Positions 1 to 7,015 are shown, counted from the first letter of the stretch. The stretch: 12,716 bases of DNA from Chloroflexaceae bacterium UBA1466 (GCA_002325605.1 DCSM01000015.1:1-12716), one strand, 5' to 3'. A program made the numbers and translations. The notes: a model not told the origin generated them from the sequence alone.

Positions 1-30
1 TTTTTGCCGCTGGCGTAGCACGGTCTTCCA
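1..30. repeat. Direct repeat R1, copy 1
   Basis: The segment beginning TTTTTGCCGCTGGCGTAGCA is repeated at 233-262 with 28 of 30 positions the same (differences at positions 24 and 30). The flanking sequence differs, so this is an interspersed repeat and not a tandem array. Copy 1 begins at the window edge and may extend further. Confidence 0.8.
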
Positions 31-61
31 GCCTGTGAAACTAAACCTGGCTCTTCACTTT

Positions 62-100
62 GGGAGACCTTTGCGGTAGCGCAGACCGCAAAGGTCTCCC
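62..100. repeat. Long perfect hairpin, 15-bp stem
   Basis: Arms GGGAGACCTTTGCGG (62-76) and CCGCAAAGGTCTCCC (86-100) are perfectly complementary around a 9-nt loop. No T-run follows on either strand, so it is not a classical intrinsic terminator. The right arm is partly repeated at 260-271, which supports a mobile repeat origin. It could still act on RNA read from an upstream gene lying outside the window. Confidence 0.8.
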
Positions 101-144
101 TGGTTGTCAAACCCAAACTGGCTGCCAGCGAGATCATACGGAGG

Positions 145-182
145 CAACAGCTTTAGCTGTTGGGCCACGGCTAAAGCCGTGG
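145..182. repeat. Double-hairpin interspersed repeat (family H), copy 1
   Basis: Two perfect 8-bp-stem hairpins lie side by side: CAACAGCT-TT-AGCTGTTG (145-162) and CCACGGCT-AA-AGCCGTGG (165-182). The sequence from TTGGGC (160-165) through GACTCC is closely matched twice more between aroK and the Mrr-like gene, at about 2425-2451 and 2500-2526. The compact palindromic build resembles REP-type elements. No transposase of that type was seen in the window. Confidence 0.75.
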
Positions 183-232
183 ACTCCGTTTTAAGAAGAA
201 GTCAGCGCCAGGCATCTTGCCTGTCTTACGCC

Positions 233-262
233 TTTTTGCCGCTGGCGTAGCACGGGCTTCCG
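233..262. repeat. Direct repeat R1, copy 2
   Basis: Second copy of the 30-nt repeat at 1-30, matching at 28 of 30 positions and followed directly by CGCAAAGGTCT, which echoes the right arm of the 62-100 hairpin. Confidence 0.8.
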
Positions 263-297
263 CAAAGGTCTTCTGGCTGGATTCGGGGCAACAAGTG

Positions 298-327
298 TTC
301 ATCGGCGCACCATTTCTATGTTACAAT
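298..327 (+). promoter_or_regulatory. Candidate promoter of puhE-comF
   Basis: A -10 element TACAAT (322-327) is preceded by TG one base upstream (TATGTTACAAT), an extended -10. A weak -35, TTCATC (298-303), lies 18 nt before it. Transcription would start near 334 and leave an untranslated leader of about 43 nt before the preferred start codon at 377. This is inference from sequence likeness to the sigma-70 consensus. Confidence 0.45.
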
Positions 328-376
328 CGCGGTTGAAATGCTGGCCGCCCAGGCCGCTGCAATGAGGAACTTGACA

Positions 377-1147
377 ATGCCCGAACTTATGCTGTGGGCG
401 CAGCTTTATCTCTATCCGCTCCTGGGAACATTAGGGCTGTGGGGGCTGCTTACTGGCGGATTGCTCTGGCTCAATCGTCAGGGTGCGCCTGTAGCCCGCC
501 TCGCCCTTCTCCTTTCAATGGGCGGGCTGGCGCTGGCGCATCAACGCCTCTGGGTCAGCCGCCACGATTTGAGCATTTGGGGGTGTTATGAAGCTTTCGC
601 CGCCAGCATGGGCATCTGGACCTGGCACGAATTGGCTTTCTATAGCGGCCTTTTCACGGGCCCCTGGCGAGCGAATTGCCCCCCAACCGCTCGTGGTTGG
701 CAACGTTTTGGCTATGCGCTCTTGACGCATCTCTATCACGAAATAGCGGTTTTCATTGATTTGCTTCTGTTGTGGCGACTAACCCAAGATGCAACGAATC
801 ACATCGGGCTAATCACCTTCAGTCTGCTATGGGCCCTCCAGCATAGTGCTAAACTTAATGTTTTCTTTGGCGTGCGTAATCTGCAAGTGAGTTTATTGCC
901 CAACCACCTGCGCTATTTAGGCAGTTTCTGGGCCCAGCGCCCTGCTAATGCCTTCTTTCTCCCTGCAATTATCATCCCTGCGCTTCTTTCCTTCTGGTTT
1001 TGGCAACAAGCCAGCATTCTAAATCTCAATGAGGGCGCGATTGGGATGGCTTTGTTAGCGAGTCTGACGACCTTTGGGGTTTTTGAACATCTTTTATTAG
1101 TGGTTCCCGCAGGGAAAAGCTATTCGCAAGTCGAGCCAGAGAGCTAA
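377..1147 (+). CDS. puhE: PuhE-like photosynthetic complex assembly protein (DUF3623)
   Basis: Multi-pass membrane protein of 256 residues that I recognise as the DUF3623 / putative photosynthetic complex assembly protein 2 family. Members occur in bacteria with type II reaction centres and affect bacteriochlorophyll and pigment-complex assembly; the exact activity is unknown. Seen here: WHELAFYSGLFTGP (about residues 83-96), the HLYHE motif (about 118-122), and SAKLNVFFGVRNL followed by LPNHLRYL (about 157-180), the strongest family signature. Hydrophobic segments fill most of the rest. The frame is open from ATG 338, but ATG 377 is chosen because GAGGA lies 8-9 nt before it and family proteins begin close to the first membrane span. 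comF follows after 4 nt, so the two are probably cotranscribed. No reaction-centre or bacteriochlorophyll gene is next to it here. Confidence 0.8.
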   Translation: MPELMLWAQLYLYPLLGTLGLWGLLTGGLLWLNRQGAPVARLALLLSMGGLALAHQRLWVSRHDLSIWGCYEAFAASMGIWTWHELAFYSGLFTGPWRANCPPTARGWQRFGYALLTHLYHEIAVFIDLLLLWRLTQDATNHIGLITFSLLWALQHSAKLNVFFGVRNLQVSLLPNHLRYLGSFWAQRPANAFFLPAIIIPALLSFWFWQQASILNLNEGAIGMALLASLTTFGVFEHLLLVVPAGKSYSQVEPES

Positions 1148-1151
1148 AACC

Positions 1152-1829
1152 ATGCCAAATTCTCTTTACCAACGCCTAACAGACGCGATCTTAGGGCTGC
1201 TCTTCCCAGATCGCTGTGCAGGCTGCGGGTTGGTCGGGAAACTCTTTTGCCCTTCATGCCAGGCCAAGCTAAAGCCTTATCCTCTGGAAAAGCAATCTTT
1301 CAGGGCGAAAGAGAGTGAGAAGTTGTCGTTAGATGACTTTACAGTAGCTTTTATCTTTGAAGGGGCATTGCGCGGAGCTTTGCATCAATTGAAATATAAT
1401 AAAATCAGGCGGATGGCTCTGCCGCTTGGGGATTTGTTAGCGAAGCATCTCGCCAAACACCCTTTGCCCGCCGATGCGATTTTACCTGTGCCCTTGCACC
1501 CCAAACGGCTCAAGGAGCGGGGCTTTAATCAGAGCGCGTTATTAGGCGAGCGGCTGGCACTGCACCGAAAAGTACCGCTTCTCCCGACGGGGCTTGAGCG
1601 CACTCGTGATACAGCGCATCAGGTCAGCCTAAACGCGCAGGAGCGCCAGGCGAATATCAAAGATGCTTTTAGCTGGCAAGCTTCAAAACCACCGCCAGCG
1701 CGGGTCTTACTTTTGGATGATGTTTTGACGACGGGGGCAACTTTGCAGGCCTGCGCCCAAGCTTTACGGGCGGCGGGAGCGCAGGAAGTACGGGCTTTAG
1801 CGTTAGGGAGAAGTCGGCCAGATCGTTAG
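1152..1829 (+). CDS. comF: ComF family phosphoribosyltransferase-like protein
   Basis: Protein of 225 residues with the ComF layout. A short N-terminal zinc-binding region has four cysteines in two CxxC pairs (C22, C25, C33, C36), and a type I phosphoribosyltransferase fold follows. The PRPP-binding loop is clear at about residues 185-197 (VLLLDDVLTTGAT, with the acidic pair D189-D190). The family signatures GFNQSALLGERLA (about 124-136) and RTRDTAHQ (about 150-157) are also present. Family members are needed for DNA uptake in naturally competent bacteria, but many are found outside competence loci and their enzymatic substrate is uncertain. It sits 4 nt after puhE in the same direction; I see no functional link beyond shared transcription. 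Its TAG stop overlaps the stop of the opposing aroK. Confidence 0.93.
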   Translation: MPNSLYQRLTDAILGLLFPDRCAGCGLVGKLFCPSCQAKLKPYPLEKQSFRAKESEKLSLDDFTVAFIFEGALRGALHQLKYNKIRRMALPLGDLLAKHLAKHPLPADAILPVPLHPKRLKERGFNQSALLGERLALHRKVPLLPTGLERTRDTAHQVSLNAQERQANIKDAFSWQASKPPPARVLLLDDVLTTGATLQACAQALRAAGAQEVRALALGRSRPDR

Positions 1830-2362
1830 CAGTGGTTTAAGTAGCTTGCGATTATCGCATCGGCGACCTGGGGCAGAGGAGTTGCTGAAGTATCAAACCT
1901 TTGGTTGGCCAAGACGCGATAAATTGGCTCCCGCTCGGCGTGCAATTTAGCTAAACGGGCCGCAGGTTGATCACCCGTCAGAAGCGGACGCTCTTCTTGA
2001 TGCACTTCGAGCCAGCTTACCAAAAGGTCGAGCGGCGCATCCAACCAAACGCGGTAAGTATGAGCTTGCAAGAGCTTACGGTTAGCCTCGCGCAAGATAA
2101 TTCCTCCACCCGTCGCTAAGACGCATGGCTGATAAGCAGGATTCTGGAAGGTCTCCCGCAAGATTTCAGCTTCCAAATCACGAAAGAACTTCTCCCCTTC
2201 TAGCGCAAAGATCTCCGCAATCAACTTCCCTTGCCGTTCAACAATCATCCCATCGGTATCAAAGCAAGGCCAAGCCAACTTCTCCGCCAGCAAAGGTGCA
2301 ATGGTCGACTTGCCGACTCCGCTCAAACCAATTAGCGCAATAGATTTTCGTTCGTTACTCAT
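1826..2362 (-). CDS. aroK: Shikimate kinase
   Basis: Cytoplasmic enzyme of 178 residues that phosphorylates shikimate with ATP, the fifth step of the shikimate pathway to chorismate and aromatic amino acids. Seen: the Walker A loop GLSGVGKST (residues 12-20), the shikimate-binding DTD (35-37) and R61 in FFRDLE, the GGG motif (85-87), the lid arginine in ERPLL (R125), and the late arginine in AEREPIY (R144). Length is normal for the family and all expected catalytic residues are present. The start ATG has no strong ribosome site upstream. It is the last gene of a - strand run, separated from the Mrr-like gene by a 174-bp repeat-bearing gap, and its TAA overlaps the comF stop by 4 nt. Other shikimate-pathway genes are not adjacent. 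Confidence 0.95.
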   Translation of the reverse strand: MSNERKSIALIGLSGVGKSTIAPLLAEKLAWPCFDTDGMIVERQGKLIAEIFALEGEKFFRDLEAEILRETFQNPAYQPCVLATGGGIILREANRKLLQAHTYRVWLDAPLDLLVSWLEVHQEERPLLTGDQPAARLAKLHAEREPIYRVLANQRFDTSATPLPQVADAIIASYLNHC

Positions 2363-2421
2363 TGCTTTTAGGCATCATCATTCAAAAGGCTGACGACTTT
2401 AGCTGTTGGAAATCGAATTCC

Positions 2422-2571
2422 GCTTGGGCAACGGTTGAAGCCGTTGACTCCATTTATTTTATCAAGTTCGGGGCAGCGAGAGCTTGTTTTTCTTTAGCTT
2501 GGGCAACGGCTGAAGCCGTTGACTCCATTTATTTTATCAAGTTCGGGGCAGCGAGAGTTTGTTTTCCTTTA
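2422..2571. repeat. 75-bp tandem duplication carrying hairpin repeat and a gene's 3' end
   Basis: Two head-to-tail 75-bp units (2422-2496 and 2497-2571) match at 72 of 75 positions. Each unit contains a family H hairpin: CAACGGTTGAAGCCGTTG at 2429-2446, with one mismatched pair, and the perfect CAACGGCT-GA-AGCCGTTG at 2504-2521. Each also contains GACTCCATTTATTTTATC and a stretch that, on the - strand, encodes the last residues and TGA stop of the Mrr-like protein. Only the 2497-2571 copy is in use as that gene's end; the other is a silent copy downstream of its stop. A + strand open frame through this region simply translates the repeat twice (period 25 codons) and is not taken as a gene. 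Confidence 0.9.
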
Positions 2572-3568
2572 GAATTCGCACTAGATCACTAGCATCCCAT
2601 AGACCAATTGGTTTGTTGATTACAAAGGCCCGACTCTGCTCATCAAAAAGACCTGTAGTAATGAATAAAGCGCAATCAGCACTATCATGATGGCGCAGAC
2701 CTTCCAAACTTTGCACATAGAGCGCGGGAACCGTGCCTCGGAGTTGTTTGCCCTGGACAACGCAAGTATAACCATCGCAAATGCCGCGTAGAATCACACC
2801 TCCCTCATCATCAAGCGCTAATTGTTCCACGGCGCTCCAGCCAGGCAGGGCGTTGAGAAGACCGTTAAGGTAAGCCGCAAATTCTTCAGGCGCAAGGCGA
2901 TTGAGGTGGCGTACAATGTAATTTTGGTCAGCCATCAAAGGTGAAGAAGTAGAGGTACTACTTGTCGACCAACCTAACGCTTCGGTCAACCAGGCTAGAG
3001 CATCAAGGCCGATGGCGAAAACCAAGACCAACCCATTCCAAACGAAAGAAGTAATCTCTTTGAACAAGCTCCGCCAATCCTGAAGGGTAAGCTCCCGATC
3101 TTGAAGGGGTCGGCCCCGTTCTTCAGGCGCATAGCGGAGGAAGCTATACAAGGCGAGAAAGAGGTAGAGTAGAAGCAGGAGGAAAGCAGCTAAAGGGCCA
3201 TAAGTTTTACTGGTCGAGACCCAAGTAGCAGAGAACCCAAGCAACATTCCCAACCCAATGAAGAGCTTTTGCCACCAGAGCAACTTGCTGCGCGGGACAT
3301 AGATAAGCAGAGCGGGAAGGCAACCTAGCAGCGCAAAGGGAAGCCAAAGGAAGAAATCCAATGGCTTTTGGATCACAAGGTAGAGGGGGGGCAGGAAAGC
3401 TACAATCCAGACAAAAGCAAACGGCATCAAGCGCTGCCGCATCATGATGCTGACCCAAAGGTGGATAAAGGGGCCAACCTTCTGCCGCAGGACAACGAGA
3501 AACCGTTGACTTTCAATCCTTGCTTGCGTAAGGAGCCGACCTAGAACCTCTTTCTGCGTTTCTTTCAT
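2537..3568 (-). CDS. Membrane protein with degenerate Mrr-like nuclease domain
   Basis: Protein of 343 residues in two parts. The N-terminal half has about five hydrophobic segments (roughly 49-67, 71-90, 102-118, 124-143, 174-195). After a Ser/Thr-rich linker (about 202-209), residues about 225-338 resemble the Mrr catalytic domain of the PD-(D/E)xK superfamily. The APEEF helix, the GGV strand, VVQGK with the Q-x-K pair (Q272, K274), and FITTGLF leading into KPIGLWDASDL are all in the expected order. The catalytic Asp normally following GGV is Ile (I259), and the Glu of the usual FE is Ala, so DNA cleavage is doubtful. A role as a membrane-bound binding or sensing partner is inference. ATG 3568 is preferred over an in-frame TTG 3 nt earlier because AGAGG lies 7 nt before it. 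It overlaps the upstream kinase by one base (TGATG), so the two are translationally coupled. Confidence 0.8.
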   Translation of the reverse strand: MKETQKEVLGRLLTQARIESQRFLVVLRQKVGPFIHLWVSIMMRQRLMPFAFVWIVAFLPPLYLVIQKPLDFFLWLPFALLGCLPALLIYVPRSKLLWWQKLFIGLGMLLGFSATWVSTSKTYGPLAAFLLLLLYLFLALYSFLRYAPEERGRPLQDRELTLQDWRSLFKEITSFVWNGLVLVFAIGLDALAWLTEALGWSTSSTSTSSPLMADQNYIVRHLNRLAPEEFAAYLNGLLNALPGWSAVEQLALDDEGGVILRGICDGYTCVVQGKQLRGTVPALYVQSLEGLRHHDSADCALFITTGLFDEQSRAFVINKPIGLWDASDLVRILKENKLSLPRT

Positions 3569-5766
3569 CAATTGACCTCTTCAGAATCTCGCTTAAATGG
3601 CAGTGCCAAAGCAAAGATACTACCTTTGTTTTCCTCCCCAGCCTCCAGCCAGATGTGCCCCTTATGAGCTTCTGTCGCCAGCTTGCAAAACGTCAACCCT
3701 AACCCCGTCCCCCGGACCTTTCGTCCCCGTACTTGCCCAAACTTCTCAAAGATGCGCTCGTGATATTGCACGGGAATACCTGGCCCCTCATCCTTAACCC
3801 AAATGAGTAACCATTCCCCATCTTCAAGTGGGGGCAATTTAACGGGCCAAAATATCCCTTCGTGCATTTCTTGCTTGATTTTTCCCCCTTTAAGCAGAGC
3901 TTTGACTACGCTCAAGACAATTTTGCTCCTTTGGGGCGAAAACTTAATGGCGTTATCCAACAGATTCTGCAAGACGCGCACCATCTTTTCGCGGTCAACG
4001 GCCACGAGCGGCAACTCGCCGACCAATTGCTGTTGCAGCACCAAGTTTTGGCTTTGCGCCGAAACCGTAATGCGCTCCACCGCATAATTGACCAGCAATT
4101 CAGGCAAAACTGGCTCTAAATGCAGCGTCATTTGCCCCTCTTCCATCCTGGCAATATCCAGCAAGGTATTGATCATTTCCAACATTGCTTGGCTACTCTG
4201 ATAGGCAATGTCCAATAATTCTTGCTGTTGAGGCGTAATTGGGCCGCCCAAACCGCGCTTGACCATCATCACGCCATTCATAATTGCCGTTAGCGGGGCC
4301 CGCAAATCGTGAACTAACATCCCTGTATAGTCATCGCGCAAGCGATTAAGCTCTCGCTCCTTTGAAATATCTTGAAAAAGCGCTAATTGCCCAATTTCGG
4401 CTCGATTAGCATCATGGACAGGGAGCAAGAAATGGCGAATAAAGCTATGTTGCGCCCCACCTAGCTCAAATTCAATCACATTGATGGTTTCTTTGGTTTC
4501 GCCAATCCACGGCGGAGCCGTAACATCAAGCGCTAGATCGTGCAATTCTTCCATGACCGTTTTCAATGGCCGATCCGTAAGCCTTTCTTGCGGGATGCGA
4601 ATCAATTGCGTAACCATCAAATTGGCTGTCACAATCGTGCCCTGCATATCAGCCATCAAAATCCCATCATTGGAAGAGTTTAGAATCGCTTGAAAACGGT
4701 CTCGGCCCGTAGCTACTTGTTGAAAAAGCCGCGCATTTTCAATCGCAACACTAACGGTGGCCGCCATCCGCGTTAATCTCTCCGCATCTTCCTCCGTAAA
4801 TTCCCCATTGCGCTTATTCAATAATTCAATCACGCCAATGGTTCGGCCTTTGACGACCATTGGCACACAGAGAATAGATTGCGTTGTAAATCCTACCGAT
4901 TCGCTAATTTTGCTGTAAAAGCGCGGGTCATTTTGGGCATCATGGACGATTTCATAATGTTGGGTTTCGGCAACATGCCCCGCCACGCCCTGGCCCGGAT
5001 CTAAGCGCTGCCCCGCCAATTTCTCTTTGCCCGAATCGAGCGTCATCACAAATTCCAGGCTCCCCGTAAGGTCATCGCGCATCAGCAATGAGCCAGCCCC
5101 AACCTGAAAATACTCATTGAGCTTTTGGACTACGAGATGATAGACTTCCTGGGGGTCAAGCGAAGAAGTAACGGCAGCGGCAATGTCATTTAAGGTCGCC
5201 AATTCCGCATTCCGCCGTGCGACAGCTTCGGTTATTTGGAACGAGGCCATGGCCGCTGCTAATTGGCTGGCCAGCAAACGAGCGAGAACAATCTCGGTTT
5301 CGGCAAAATAATGGCTTTCGTTGACCGTCGCTAAGAAGAGAATGCCAATAATGCTATCTTGGGCTACAAGAGGCACTAACAATAAAGAAGATACTTTTTC
5401 AAGTTGAAGCTGCTGGGCAACAAATCCCTGCGCTTCACAAATTGCATCAGCGGCAATTTGAACTGGCTGACGCTGCTCGACCACCCCCTTCATTAAGGGG
5501 AAAGCCCCCAGGGGGAAGGGCGGAGGCCGTTTGGGGCGGGGGGGACAGCTACAAACCAACTGCCAAGTAGTTTGGTTGTCGCGCAAAAGCGCAATGGTAC
5601 TGAAAGGCACACCAAAGAGGGAATTAAATTCGTTTAGGGCCAACAACAATAACTCATCGAGGGTCTTTGCTGTTTCAATGGCCATCGTGATCCGCACCAA
5701 AACGCTGCTCTGGAGGCCTGAAACAGGGCCACCCAGCGGACTTAGGGCATCATTAGAAAGCAACAT
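3568..5766 (-). CDS. GAF-GAF-PAS sensor histidine kinase
   Basis: Soluble-looking hybrid sensor of 732 residues with no membrane segment or signal peptide seen. Domains in order: GAF (about 36-176), GAF (about 203-346, with FYSKISESVGF and SILCVPM), PAS (about 355-470), HisKA with phospho-acceptor H486 in VHDLRAP, and a HATPase domain (about 590-725). The HATPase domain shows N-box NLLDNAIKF (N605), G1 DEGPGIP (659-665), F-box IFEKFGQ and G2 GTGLGL (686-691). An insertion of some 30 residues (about 620-650) separates N-box and G1. A proline-rich loop (74-92) interrupts the first GAF domain. All kinase motifs are intact, so autophosphorylation is expected; the ligand is unknown. No response regulator lies next to it, so the phosphate acceptor is encoded elsewhere. 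The start is supported by AGGA about 9 nt upstream and a strong promoter at 5821-5848. It is coupled to the membrane Mrr-like gene. Confidence 0.92.
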   Translation of the reverse strand: MLLSNDALSPLGGPVSGLQSSVLVRITMAIETAKTLDELLLLALNEFNSLFGVPFSTIALLRDNQTTWQLVCSCPPRPKRPPPFPLGAFPLMKGVVEQRQPVQIAADAICEAQGFVAQQLQLEKVSSLLLVPLVAQDSIIGILFLATVNESHYFAETEIVLARLLASQLAAAMASFQITEAVARRNAELATLNDIAAAVTSSLDPQEVYHLVVQKLNEYFQVGAGSLLMRDDLTGSLEFVMTLDSGKEKLAGQRLDPGQGVAGHVAETQHYEIVHDAQNDPRFYSKISESVGFTTQSILCVPMVVKGRTIGVIELLNKRNGEFTEEDAERLTRMAATVSVAIENARLFQQVATGRDRFQAILNSSNDGILMADMQGTIVTANLMVTQLIRIPQERLTDRPLKTVMEELHDLALDVTAPPWIGETKETINVIEFELGGAQHSFIRHFLLPVHDANRAEIGQLALFQDISKERELNRLRDDYTGMLVHDLRAPLTAIMNGVMMVKRGLGGPITPQQQELLDIAYQSSQAMLEMINTLLDIARMEEGQMTLHLEPVLPELLVNYAVERITVSAQSQNLVLQQQLVGELPLVAVDREKMVRVLQNLLDNAIKFSPQRSKIVLSVVKALLKGGKIKQEMHEGIFWPVKLPPLEDGEWLLIWVKDEGPGIPVQYHERIFEKFGQVRGRKVRGTGLGLTFCKLATEAHKGHIWLEAGEENKGSIFALALPFKRDSEEVN

Positions 5767-5820
5767 ACCTTCATCCTAACCACCAATGAAGAGAGCTTCA
5801 AAAAATAAAAGATAAGTTAA

Positions 5821-5848
5821 ATTATAGCATATTTTAACAAATTGTCAC
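5821..5848 (-). promoter_or_regulatory. Strong candidate promoter of the histidine kinase operon
   Basis: On the - strand a perfect -10 TATAAT (5826-5821) is preceded by TGC, giving an extended -10 (TATGCTATAAT). A -35-like GTGACA (5848-5843) lies 16 nt upstream. The -35 overlaps the last codons of the glycosyltransferase gene. It predicts a leader of about 45-50 nt before the kinase ATG, and makes the kinase pair independent of the upstream prenyl synthase-glycosyltransferase unit. This is the best consensus match in the window. Confidence 0.65.
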
Positions 5849-7015
5849 TAACTGGCGATAGACCTGGGAATGTTGCGCTGCAATGGTTGTCCATTGAAAT
5901 TGTCTACTAAAAAGTTTGGCCTTCTGGCCCAGCCGCAGGCGCAAATTTGGCTCCTGAACCAACCGCTGGATGGCTTCAGCAAGGGCCAAACTATCATTTG
6001 GGGGCACGAAGAGCGCTAAAGCAGCATTCGCCAATTGGGGATCAAGTTGGGTGAGGGGAAAAGTTGTTAGCACGGGTAGGCTATGACTTAGCGCGGCCAA
6101 GAGACTGCCACTTCGCAACGAGCAACCTTCCCGAAAGGGCAAAACGGCCAAATCGGCAGCCAGCAGATGCGCCGAAACGGTCTGGGCATCCACGTAGCCC
6201 GTGCAAACCACGCGGTTAGTCAGTTCCAGCCGCTTAATTTGGGCAACAACTTCGGCAGCAAAAGCCTGGTCTTGCGCTCCCCCAAGCAGTAGCAGCCGCA
6301 AGGGAAGCGTCGCACAATGCGAAAGCGCTTCGAGAAGAAGATCCACCCCTTTGCTGCGTAAAAGTAGCCCAAAGTAGACTAAAAGGGTCTCGTTTGGCTG
6401 GATACCTAACTTGGCCCGCCAGGCCTCGCGTTGATAATTAGCGGGCGGCGCAACCGCAATATTTGAACCAATGGGAATCACTGTTGAAGAGATTTGTCCC
6501 AGCTTTTGCAACGCTTGAGCATCTTCAGCATTCGTAGTAATGACTGAATTTGCATCTTTCGCCAGCCGCAAAGTAACCCAGCGCCGCAAGAAACTTGCTT
6601 TAGGCAAAAGATAAGGCTGGCGTAAATCGTGAAAAGTTACCACAATTGGGATTGGAAAGGTTTGGCGCAGATACCAAGGCAAAAGATTGATTGCGGGGTG
6701 CATTCCATAAGCCCCCGTTTGATATTGGATATGTAGCCAAGCAGGTCGTAAGGATTGCAACGCTTGGCGCGTGGCCGCCCAACAGCGCCAATCCCAAGCG
6801 GCAATAGGATACTGTAGCCCAGGCATGCTGCTTGGGCTACTTTGGTCAGGCGCTGAAGTTTGCGGCCCCGTTAGCACGGCAACTTGCTGGCCTTGCTGCG
6901 TCAGCGCAAGGGCAAGTTGGTGCGTATAATCGCCAACTCCTCCTGGCTGCGGCGGATACTCAGCCGTCAGGAAGACAACCGTCTGCGCCGTTGCAGGCTC
7001 AAGTTTGCCGCCCAA
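5834..7015 (-). CDS. Glycosyltransferase family 4 (GT-B fold)
   Basis: Protein of 393 residues with a GT-B fold, transferring a sugar from a nucleotide-sugar donor to an unidentified acceptor. The N-terminal domain begins at once with VVFLTAEYPPQPGGVGDYT, the acceptor-side signature of the GT4 family. The C-terminal Rossmann domain shows VYFGLLLRSKGVDLLLEAL and REGCSLRSGSLLAAL near the donor site. The second Glu of the usual E-x7-E is Ser here, replaced by the S-x-R-x-G-S pattern I recall from a GT4 subgroup. The frame stays open to ATG 7111, but the extra 32 residues are basic, unlike the family, and lie inside the prenyl synthase gene. TTG 7015 is chosen because GGAGG stands 6 nt before it and the core starts right after it. 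It overlaps the prenyl synthase by 17 nt, so coupling is likely. Lipid or carotenoid glycosylation is possible but unproven. Confidence 0.85.
   Translation of the reverse strand: MGGKLEPATAQTVVFLTAEYPPQPGGVGDYTHQLALALTQQGQQVAVLTGPQTSAPDQSSPSSMPGLQYPIAAWDWRCWAATRQALQSLRPAWLHIQYQTGAYGMHPAINLLPWYLRQTFPIPIVVTFHDLRQPYLLPKASFLRRWVTLRLAKDANSVITTNAEDAQALQKLGQISSTVIPIGSNIAVAPPANYQREAWRAKLGIQPNETLLVYFGLLLRSKGVDLLLEALSHCATLPLRLLLLGGAQDQAFAAEVVAQIKRLELTNRVVCTGYVDAQTVSAHLLAADLAVLPFREGCSLRSGSLLAALSHSLPVLTTFPLTQLDPQLANAALALFVPPNDSLALAEAIQRLVQEPNLRLRLGQKAKLFSRQFQWTTIAAQHSQVYRQLVTIC

Larger units (their letters stand above)
1..376. other. Gene-free, repeat-rich upstream region
   Basis: No convincing coding frame is present before puhE. 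The stretch holds a 30-nt direct repeat (1-30 and 233-262), a 15-bp-stem hairpin (62-100), a double hairpin repeat (145-182), a small dyad CAGGCA-TCT-TGCCTG (209-223) and a candidate promoter just before puhE (298-327). The 12-nt run CCGCAAAGGTCT at 86-97 recurs at 260-271, so pieces of the same elements are scattered through the region. It looks like an accumulation of interspersed palindromic repeats rather than a decayed gene. Confidence 0.7.

Noticed and set aside
62..100. 15-bp hairpin as an intrinsic terminator
   Set aside because: No T-run follows on either strand, and part of it recurs at 260-271, so a repeat is the better reading.
2422..2571. Short CRISPR array
   Set aside because: Only two contiguous 75-bp units with no unique spacers between repeats and no cas genes.
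2362..2592. + strand open frame of 76 codons between aroK and the Mrr-like gene
   Set aside because: It is the 75-bp repeat read in frame twice (AVDSIYFIKFGAAR appears twice) and overlaps the - strand gene end; no family likeness and no ribosome site.
2537..3568. Active type IV restriction enzyme (Mrr)
   Set aside because: The catalytic Asp position is Ile and the helix Glu is Ala; there is no adjacent modification or defence gene.
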